The notes below the pieces were generated by a model. That model did no database searches, was not told the origin of the DNA, and saw only the letters and a list, made by a program, of their open reading frames with translations. The position numbers and the translations under genes were made by a program. DNA of 7,196 bases from JBCBSP01 sp964561235. Its GTDB lineage: Bacteria; Pseudomonadota; Alphaproteobacteria; Caulobacterales; Maricaulaceae. Below, one piece after another: positions 1 to 5,471 of the stretch (its first letter is position 1; each line of letters starts with the position of its first letter). The DNA lies in assembly GCA_964561235.1 (NCBI GenBank), contig CAZLOV010000127.1:1-7196 (forward strand), in the 5' to 3' direction.

Positions 1-1441
1 CGCGCAGGCCCGGCCCTGCGCCTTGCACGGCGCCGGGTCCGTCGTCGAGCACCAGCGTCGCGCCATGCACCTCGGCGATGGCATGGACCAGCGAAAGCCC
101 GAGGCCGACCCCGGGCTTGTTGCGGCTTTTCTCAAGACGCACGAAGCGCTCCAGCACGCGCACGCGTTCCTCAGGGGGCACGCCGGGGCCCGTGTCCGTG
201 ACCGAGAGCTCGACCTCGCCGGAGCCCGCACGGCGCGCGCGCAAGGCGACGGCGCCGCCCTGCGGGGTGTATTTCACGGCGTTGTCGAGCAGGTTGGCGA
301 CGGCCTGGGCGACCAGTTCGCGATCACCAAGCAGGTCCAGTCCCGGGGCGGTCTCGACGGCGAAGTCGAGGCCGGCTTCCTCGCAGACCGGCTCGTAGAG
401 CTCCGCAACATCCGCAGCGATCTCCCCGGCGTCGAGTGATTCAAAGGCGCGCCGGCGCTCGCCCGCCTGCAGGCGGGACAGCGAAAGCACTGCATTGAAT
501 GTCTTGAGCAGCTCGTCGGTATCGGCGACCGCCTGGGCGAGCGCCGCTTCCCGTTCCGCCAGATCGCCGGCTTCGACGAGCGCGGATTCCAGCCTCGAGC
601 GCATCCGCGTCAGCGGCAGGCGCAGGTCGTGCGCAATGGAATCGCCTGCGGTGCGCATGCGATGCATCAGACGCTCCACACGGTCGAGCATGTCGTTGAA
701 ATTCCCCGACAGCTCGTCGAGATCGTCGCCCGAATAGGTCCGCGGCGCGCGTGTCTGAAGATGACCGGACATAACCTTGCGCGCGGCCACGTTGATGCCC
801 TCAAGCCGCCGCGCGAAACGCCGGCTCACCACCGCGCCCGAGCCCACCCCGAGCATGATCGACAGCGCGGAAGCAAGCAGCACGGAGTTGAGGATGCCCG
901 CGGTGAAGCGGGCTTCCTCCTCCACGTCGAGGCCGACGAAGATGCTGTATTCGGCGTCGAGGGCGCTGAGCCGCCCGCGGGCGTCGCGGCCTTCCTCCTC
1001 CACGCCTTCGGAGCCGTCAGCCGGCGCCCGGTCGTACTGGAAGCGCACCCGACCGTCGGCGTCCACCGGCTCGGCGGGCAGGTTGGAAAGATTGCCGGAA
1101 ATCTCCGCGCCCTCGCCGTCAAGCAGCAGGTAGAGGAACTCGCCGCCTCCAACGGAGCGCTGGACGATGTAGCGGTTGACCGCAGGCGCGCCGCCCCGTT
1201 CGAAGCGCGCCTCGATGGCGGCGGTTTCCTGCGCGATGGCGGCGTCGGCCCGGCGCATCGCCGCGCCGACATTGGCCGCATAGACCAGCGCCAGGATGAA
1301 GAAGCTCGACAGCGCGAACAGGGCCGAGGAGAGCAGCGTCAGCCGGAACGCGGTCGTGCGCATGAAGGCCGGCAGCAACCGGCCCTCCCGCTGCGTCCGT
1401 CCGGGCGGACGCTGCTCGGCCGCGCCCGCGCCCCGGCTCAC
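1..1441 (-). CDS. Sensor histidine kinase, HAMP-containing, partner of the adjacent OmpR-type regulator (3' end outside window)
   Basis: Inner-membrane sensor kinase that would autophosphorylate on His and pass the phosphate to the neighbouring regulator. The 480 visible residues include a basic, Pro-rich cytoplasmic start, a first membrane segment at about 31-56, a periplasmic sensor of about 125 residues (57-181) with an acidic stretch near 142-152, a second membrane segment at about 182-203, and a HAMP linker to about 256. The H-box has His271 in AHDLRLPLTR; the N-box is NLLDNAVKYTP (383-393); the G1 box is DTGPGVP (Asp416); the G2 box is GVGLGLSLV (444-452). All catalytic motifs are present and only the extreme C-terminus is cut by the left edge. 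I chose the GTG at 1441 because it forms a GTGA overlap with the regulator's restored stop, typical of translational coupling. A TTG at 1378 preceded by GGGAGG, or an ATG at 1363, are possible alternative starts that keep both membrane segments. The signal sensed cannot be told from sequence. Confidence 0.93.
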   Translation of the reverse strand, partial: MSRGAGAAEQRPPGRTQREGRLLPAFMRTTAFRLTLLSSALFALSSFFILALVYAANVGAAMRRADAAIAQETAAIEARFERGGAPAVNRYIVQRSVGGGEFLYLLLDGEGAEISGNLSNLPAEPVDADGRVRFQYDRAPADGSEGVEEEGRDARGRLSALDAEYSIFVGLDVEEEARFTAGILNSVLLASALSIMLGVGSGAVVSRRFARRLEGINVAARKVMSGHLQTRAPRTYSGDDLDELSGNFNDMLDRVERLMHRMRTAGDSIAHDLRLPLTRMRSRLESALVEAGDLAEREAALAQAVADTDELLKTFNAVLSLSRLQAGERRRAFESLDAGEIAADVAELYEPVCEEAGLDFAVETAPGLDLLGDRELVAQAVANLLDNAVKYTPQGGAVALRARRAGSGEVELSVTDTGPGVPPEERVRVLERFVRLEKSRNKPGVGLGLSLVHAIAEVHGATLVLDDGPGAVQGAGPGLR

Positions 1442-2108
1442 GCCGAGAGCCGGTAGCCGGCCCGCGCACCGTGTGCAGCATGGCGGTGTCGAAAGGTTTG
1501 TCGATCTTCGCCCGGAGCCGTGAGATGTGCACGTCGATGACGTTGGTCTGGGGGTCGAAATGATAGTCCCAGACTTTCTCCAGCAGCATGGTCCGCGTCA
1601 CCACCTGGCCTGAATGACGCATCAGAAACTCCAGCAACCGGAACTCACGCGGCTGGAGCAGGATTTCCTCCGGCCCGCGCCGGACGGTGCGCGCGAGAAG
1701 ATCCATCTCCAGATCCCCCACGCGCAGCTGTGTCTTCACGGTCTCCGGATCACGGCGGCGTGCGAGCGCCTCGACGCGGGCGAGCAGTTCGGCGAACTCG
1801 TACGGCTTGACCAGATAATCATCGCCGCCGGCCTTGAGGCCCTCGACGCGATCATCGACCTCGCCGAGCGCGGAGAGGATGAGCACCGGCGTGCGGTCGC
1901 CCTCCTCCCGCAGAGTCTGGATGACCGTCAGTCCGTCCTTTCTGGGCATCATGCGATCGACGACGAGCACGTCGAAGCCGGCGTTGCGGGCCATTTCCAG
2001 GCCCTCTTCGCCGTCATGGGCGACATCGGCTCCATGGCCCGCCTCGCGCAGGCCCTTGGCCATGAAGCGGGCGACGTCGACGTCGTCCTCGATGATCAGT
2101 ACGCGCAT
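1438..2108 (-). CDS. OmpR/PhoB-family response regulator, apparently frameshifted near its 3' end
   Basis: DNA-binding response regulator controlled by phosphorylation from the adjacent kinase. The receiver domain (about 1-118) has acidic Asp8/Asp9, phospho-acceptor Asp51 in VVDRMMP, Ser79 in LILSA and Lys101 in LVKPYEF. The winged-helix effector domain (about 128-216) contains the hallmark stretch from LQPREFRLLEFL to NVIDVHISRLRAKID. After LHTVRG the open frame reads PATGSRRE and runs on to 1119 (329 codons) through nonsense. Restoring one C to the plus-strand CCC run at 1461-1463 gives the family ending GAGYRLSA and a TGA at 1438-1440. That yields 223 residues, normal for the family, and puts the stop in a GTGA overlap with the kinase start. 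The ATG at 2108 has GGGAGA five bases upstream and lies 26 bases after the protease stop, so the protease, regulator and kinase probably form an operon. The missing base may be a sequencing error in a homopolymer or a real mutation damaging the wing of the DNA-binding domain. Confidence 0.92.
1461..1463 (-). other. Probable one-base deletion (frameshift) in the response regulator
   Basis: On the coding strand the run reads CGC-GGG-CCG-GCT-ACC, where the OmpR-family ending requires CGC-GGG-GCC-GGC-TAC (RGAGYRL). One G is missing from a run expected to have four. Adding it restores seven family-typical residues and a stop that overlaps the kinase start. Loss of one base in a short homopolymer is a common sequencing error, so this may not be biological. 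Confidence 0.85.
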
Positions 2109-2134
2109 GATGCTCTCCCAGCCGCGCCGGCGCC

Positions 2135-3649
2135 CTATCGGCTGTCGCCGGCGTCTTCCGTTTCGAACTGCAGCGCCACGTAGCGCACGCCGCCATTGCG
2201 GTTGGCGACCAGGACGAGAAGCGCGCGACGTCCGGCGTCCTTGGCGGCCCGGACGGCGTTGTCAAAGTCCGCAAGCGTGGCGACATCCTCGCCGCCGGCC
2301 TCAAGGATCAGATCGCCGGGGCGGATGCTCTTCTCGGCGGCCTCGCTGTCGCCGCGCACGCCGGTGACGACGAGCCCGCGCTCGCCTTCAATCTCGAAAC
2401 GCTCGCGCACAGCCTCATCGGCGGGCTCCAGCGCCATGCCGAACGGTTCCGCCTGAGCGGGCGGCTCTTCGGAGCCGGCGACAAGCTCGCTCTCGCTCGG
2501 ACGTTCGCCCAGGCGCACGGTGATCGTGCGCTCCTCTCCGTCGCGCAACACGGTGAATTCCACACGCTCGCCCGGCGCATAGGCGCCCACCCGGCGCGTC
2601 AGTTCGCGCGCATCGGTCACCGGACGGCCGTCGACGGCGGTGATCACGTCGCCCGACTGCAGGCCCGCGCGGGCCGCCGGCGTATCGTTGAGCACGTTGG
2701 CGACCGCAGCGCCCTCGATGTCTGCGGGAAGGCCGAAGCCCTCGGCAAGATCAGCGGTGAGCGTCTGCGGGTTCACGCCGAGATATCCGCGGCGTACCTG
2801 GCCGTTTTCGGAGAGCTGGGCGACAACGCTCGCGGCGAGGTCGGACGGGATCGCAAAGCCGATCCCCACATTCCCGCCGGTTGGCGAGAAAATCGCCGAA
2901 TTCACGCCGATGACGTTGCCGTCCAGATCGAAGGTCGGCCCGCCGGAGTTTCCGCGATTGATGGGCGCGTCGACCTGGATGAAGTCGGTATAGGCCTGCG
3001 CCCCGATCGGCCGCCCGATCGCGGAGATGATGCCCGCCGTGGCGGTGCCGCCAAGCCCGAACGGGTTGCCGACCGCCACGACCCAGTCGCCCACGCGGAA
3101 ATCGGGGTTGGCGTCCAGCGTGACGTATTCGAACTCGACGCCCGGCGCCTCGACCTGCAGCAACGCCAGGTCGGTCGCCTCGTCGGTGCCGATGATCTCG
3201 GCGGGATACTCAGCGCCGTCCTTGAGCGTGATTGTGATCTCGTCGGAGCCGGCGACGACATGATTGTTGGTCACCAGCCGGCCGTCAGCCGAGATGAAGA
3301 AGCCGGAGCCCTGGGCGCGGCGTTCGCGCGACTGCGGCTGGCCGTCTTCCTGGAACGGGCCGAACGGACCGAAGAACTCGCGGAACTGGGGCGGAAGCTG
3401 CGGCATGGCCTGGCGCGGCTCCACCTCGACGGTGCCCGCCGCCTCGATCGAGACGACCGCGCCGCTGACCTGCTCGATGAGGTCGGCGAAGGACATGGGC
3501 GCGCCCTGCGGGATCGCCGCGGCGAAAGGCGGGCGCACCTCCTGGGCGGATTGCTGCACGGCGAGCGCCGGAACGGCGAGCACGGCGCCGCCCGCGGCGG
3601 CGGCGAGAAGCACGGTGCGAATGGAACGCGAAAACGTCTTTGAGGTCAT
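2135..3649 (-). CDS. degQ: Do/DegP-DegQ (HtrA) family periplasmic serine endoprotease with two PDZ domains
   Basis: Periplasmic protein-quality-control protease and chaperone that degrades unfolded envelope proteins; family members work as trimer-based oligomers. The 504 residues begin with a basic signal peptide (about 1-30, hydrophobic core LLAAAAGGAVLAV, likely cut near ALA-VQ). A trypsin-like domain follows (about 50-280) with the complete triad: His130 in TNNHVVAG, Asp160 in ATDLALL and Ser235 in GNSGGP. PDZ1 spans about 286-383, starting at RRGYLGV and including SGDVITAVDG. PDZ2 spans about 400-500, with RPGDLILEAGG. The loop before the catalytic core is about 35 residues, Gln/Pro-rich and without cysteines, closer to DegQ than to E. 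coli DegP. Equivalent genes in rhizobial cyc loci are usually named degP, so the symbol is a choice. The start has only a weak AGG-type ribosome site but gives a perfect signal peptide. The gene ends in TAG, 26 bases before the response regulator, suggesting cotranscription. Confidence 0.96.
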   Translation of the reverse strand: MTSKTFSRSIRTVLLAAAAGGAVLAVPALAVQQSAQEVRPPFAAAIPQGAPMSFADLIEQVSGAVVSIEAAGTVEVEPRQAMPQLPPQFREFFGPFGPFQEDGQPQSRERRAQGSGFFISADGRLVTNNHVVAGSDEITITLKDGAEYPAEIIGTDEATDLALLQVEAPGVEFEYVTLDANPDFRVGDWVVAVGNPFGLGGTATAGIISAIGRPIGAQAYTDFIQVDAPINRGNSGGPTFDLDGNVIGVNSAIFSPTGGNVGIGFAIPSDLAASVVAQLSENGQVRRGYLGVNPQTLTADLAEGFGLPADIEGAAVANVLNDTPAARAGLQSGDVITAVDGRPVTDARELTRRVGAYAPGERVEFTVLRDGEERTITVRLGERPSESELVAGSEEPPAQAEPFGMALEPADEAVRERFEIEGERGLVVTGVRGDSEAAEKSIRPGDLILEAGGEDVATLADFDNAVRAAKDAGRRALLVLVANRNGGVRYVALQFETEDAGDSR

Positions 3650-3803
3650 GAATGAGGCCTTGTCTCTCGGCTCGGGCCCGCAAGCGCGGAGCCGTCTCGT
3701 GTGACGTCGTCAGCATCGGTGATGAAGGCGCGCGGTTCACGCCTACATGACCGAAGCCTTACAGATCAGCAAAGCTTGCGGCGGCATCAAGGCGAAGCGG
3801 GCT
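3650..3803 (-). promoter_or_regulatory. Intergenic spacer, likely to carry the promoter of the protease-regulator-kinase operon
   Basis: This 154-base gap is the largest in the window and lies between the hydrolase-OsmC stop and the protease start, so a promoter for the downstream three genes most likely sits here. It contains a perfect 11-base inverted repeat, TGACG-T-CGTCA, at 3702-3712, about 53-63 bases upstream of the protease start, which could be an operator. I could not identify convincing -35/-10 hexamers, an EcfG-type GGAAC/CGTT pair or a CpxR-like tandem box. Promoter location is inferred from gene spacing alone. Confidence 0.35.
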
Positions 3804-5009
3804 TCAGCCCTGCCGCGTCTCGATTTTCGAGCTGCGCTCGAGCGTGCGATGCACCGGACATTTATTGGCGATCTCGATGATTTTCGAGGCCTGCTCCTCG
3901 CTGAGCGCATCATCGACGCTGACCACGCGCTCGAAGAGGTCCGCCGGGGCCCCAGCTGCTGCGCCGTCGAGCCTCGAATGCCGAACCTCGGTCCGGATGT
4001 TTCCGAGATCCCAGCCCTTGCGCCGGAAATACATCCGCAGCGTCATGGTCGTGCAGGCCGCCAGCGAGGCGCAAAGCAACTGGTAGGGCGACGGCCCGCC
4101 ATCGAGGCCGCCCACGGATTCAGGTTCATCCACGATAAGGCTGTGCGGTCCGGCGACCGCCCAGGCGTGATAACCGCCAAGCCCGGTCTCCTCCACGACG
4201 GCGCTGCGCGGCTCCGGGAGCGGTTTCGGCGGCTCGGGCGCTTCGTGCAGATCGAGATAGCGCGCCGCCCATGCGCCGATCACCTCAGCGGCGTGGCGAG
4301 CATCCTCCGCGCGGGTCAGCAAATGGTCCGCGCCGTCGAGGCTGAGGAAGCTTTTCGGGTGCCGCGCGGCGACGAACAGGCGGGTGGCGTTCTCCACGCC
4401 GACCGTCGCATCGGTCGGCGCATGCGCAATCAGCAGCGCCGCCTTCATGCTGGAGACCGCAGCCTCGAGATTATGGCCCTCGATATCGTCGAGAAAATGC
4501 TTGCGGATGGTGAAGGGCCGGCCGGCGCGCGAAACCGTCGCCTCGCCGTCGCGCTCGATCTGCTCGACATGGTCGATGAACTGATGGCGGACATGGGCGG
4601 CGTCCGCAGGCGCGCCGAGGGTCGCGACCGCCTTCACCTCCGGACACTGCGCTGCGGCGGCGAGCACCGCTGCGCCGCCGAGCGAGTGGCCGACCAGCAA
4701 GGTGGGCGCCTGGTGGCTCTCGCGCAGATAATCCGCCGCCTTCACGAGATCGGCGACATTGGAAGAGAAGTTGGTGTTGGCGAAATCGCCTTCGGACTGG
4801 CCGAGCCCGGTGAAATCGAAGCGCAACACGGCGAAGCCCTGATCTGCAAGCCCGCGTGCGATCCGGCTGGCCGCCAGGATGTCCTTGGAACAGGAAAAGC
4901 AGTGCGCGAAGAGCGCAAACGCGCGCACCGGCCCGTGCGGACGCTCCAGCCGGGCGGCGAGCGCGTCGCCGTCTGCGCCCGTGAACGTCACCTTTTCCGA
5001 AAGGGCCAT
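3804..5009 (-). CDS. Bifunctional alpha/beta-hydrolase–OsmC family protein
   Basis: A 401-residue fusion of two enzyme-like domains, probably cytoplasmic as no signal peptide or membrane segment is visible. The N-terminal alpha/beta-hydrolase (about 1-255) has nucleophile Ser109 in VGHSLGG, a probable acid Asp200 in HAPTD and His229 in DGADHLL, plus HCFSCSKD near residue 36 and RFDFTGLGQSEG near 63-74. After a Pro/Glu-rich linker (about 256-268) comes an OsmC/Ohr-type domain (about 270-401) with both characteristic cysteines: Cys319 in LAACTTMTLRMY and Cys384 in NKCPVH. OsmC proteins reduce organic hydroperoxides through this cysteine pair; the hydrolase substrate is unknown. This fusion is a recurring bacterial architecture. 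I chose the ATG at 5009 because AGGAGGT lies six bases upstream and the sequence then begins directly with the fold; an ATG at 5072 would add 21 unconserved-looking residues with no comparable ribosome site. It lies 96 bases downstream of ccmH on the same strand and could be cotranscribed or have its own promoter. Confidence 0.93.
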   Translation of the reverse strand: MALSEKVTFTGADGDALAARLERPHGPVRAFALFAHCFSCSKDILAASRIARGLADQGFAVLRFDFTGLGQSEGDFANTNFSSNVADLVKAADYLRESHQAPTLLVGHSLGGAAVLAAAAQCPEVKAVATLGAPADAAHVRHQFIDHVEQIERDGEATVSRAGRPFTIRKHFLDDIEGHNLEAAVSSMKAALLIAHAPTDATVGVENATRLFVAARHPKSFLSLDGADHLLTRAEDARHAAEVIGAWAARYLDLHEAPEPPKPLPEPRSAVVEETGLGGYHAWAVAGPHSLIVDEPESVGGLDGGPSPYQLLCASLAACTTMTLRMYFRRKGWDLGNIRTEVRHSRLDGAAAGAPADLFERVVSVDDALSEEQASKIIEIANKCPVHRTLERSSKIETRQG

Positions 5010-5015
5010 CCCCTC

Positions 5016-5022
5016 ACCTCCT
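5016..5022 (-). promoter_or_regulatory. Strong Shine-Dalgarno site for the hydrolase-OsmC gene
   Basis: The coding strand reads AGGAGGT, six bases before the ATG at 5009. It is a near-perfect complement to the 16S rRNA 3' end and decides between this start and the upstream ATG at 5072. Confidence 0.8.
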
Positions 5023-5105
5023 GCTTCATGTCCTGAAGCGGAAGCTATCCCGCGCAGCGCCGGCGCATGCAAGCGGCGCTCAACCTCCGCGGCGGTATCG
5101 GCGGG

Positions 5106-5471
5106 TCACGTTGTCTTGCGCCGGCGCGAGGCGCCCGCGAGCAAGGCTCCGCCGCCAAGCAGAATGACAAGGGGCGCAAGCCACAGCGGCGCCGTCCGCG
5201 GCTCAACCGGCGGGCGCATGAGCACTTCGTGACCGAACCGCTCCACTAGCGCCTCGCGCACTTCGGCTTCACTGCGCCCGGCGGCGAACTGCTCGCGGAC
5301 ATAGCGGCGCATGTCCTGCGCCATGCCGGCATTGCTGTCGAAAATGCTCTCGCCCGAACACACCATGCATCGGATTTCGCGCATGAACGCCTGCGCCTCC
5401 GCCTCGCGTTCGGGCGAAAGCGCCGGCTCCGCGGCCTGAAGCGCAAGCGCCAAGGTCAGCGCGGCGATCAT
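5106..5471 (-). CDS. ccmH: Cytochrome c maturation protein CcmH (CycL), thiol-reducing haem-lyase subunit
   Basis: CcmH is a membrane-anchored periplasmic thioredoxin-like protein that reduces the CXXC of apocytochrome c and works with CcmF and CcmI in haem ligation. The 121 residues comprise a short N-terminal signal (MIAALTLALALQAAEPA), the redox motif RCMVC (Cys35, Cys38), the family stretch SIFDSNAGMAQDMR with YVREQFAAG, the FGHEVLMRPP block near 79-88, a single C-terminal membrane helix at about 96-115 and a basic tail. This is the short CcmH form with no fused CcmI/TPR domain, as in alphaproteobacterial cycL. The usual LRCxxCQxQ is replaced by IRCMVCSGE, keeping both cysteines. Its ATG overlaps the ccmF TGA as ATGA, and GGAGG lies seven bases upstream, so the two genes are translationally coupled. 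No ccmG lies between them, which is normal for the cycHJKL arrangement. Confidence 0.96.
   Translation of the reverse strand: MIAALTLALALQAAEPALSPEREAEAQAFMREIRCMVCSGESIFDSNAGMAQDMRRYVREQFAAGRSEAEVREALVERFGHEVLMRPPVEPRTAPLWLAPLVILLGGGALLAGASRRRKTT

Noticed and set aside
1119..1437. C-terminal extension of the response regulator as a novel domain
   Set aside because: The residues are the kinase N-terminus read in the wrong frame; a one-base correction restores both genes.
629..1456. 275-codon plus-strand open frame opposite the kinase
   Set aside because: Its translation is low-complexity, rich in Arg, Ala, His and Gln, with no motif, while the minus strand encodes a kinase with all its boxes.
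1614..2183. Plus-strand open frame opposite the response regulator
   Set aside because: It mirrors a clear OmpR-family receiver and effector domain and shows no domain of its own.
3799..3810. Hairpin GGGC-TGAA-GCCC over the hydrolase stop codon as an intrinsic terminator
   Set aside because: The stem is only four to five pairs and no T tract follows on the coding strand.
3747..5036. 429-codon open frame on the plus strand opposite the hydrolase-OsmC gene
   Set aside because: It is the antisense of a gene with two complete sets of catalytic motifs; its translation is Arg/Ala/Gly-rich with no recognisable domain, as expected from GC-rich codon bias.
5057..5066. GCGCCGGCGC palindrome between ccmH and the hydrolase
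   Set aside because: Short palindromes made only of G and C are common at this base composition, and nothing else marks it as a site.
5040..5080. Possible TTGCAT / GATAGC promoter, 17 bases apart, upstream of the hydrolase
   Set aside because: Each element matches only three of six consensus positions, which is expected by chance.
5468..5471. Missing ccmG between ccmF and ccmH taken as a deletion
   Set aside because: The ATGA overlap shows an intact junction, and alphaproteobacterial cycK-cycL loci normally lack ccmG at this place.
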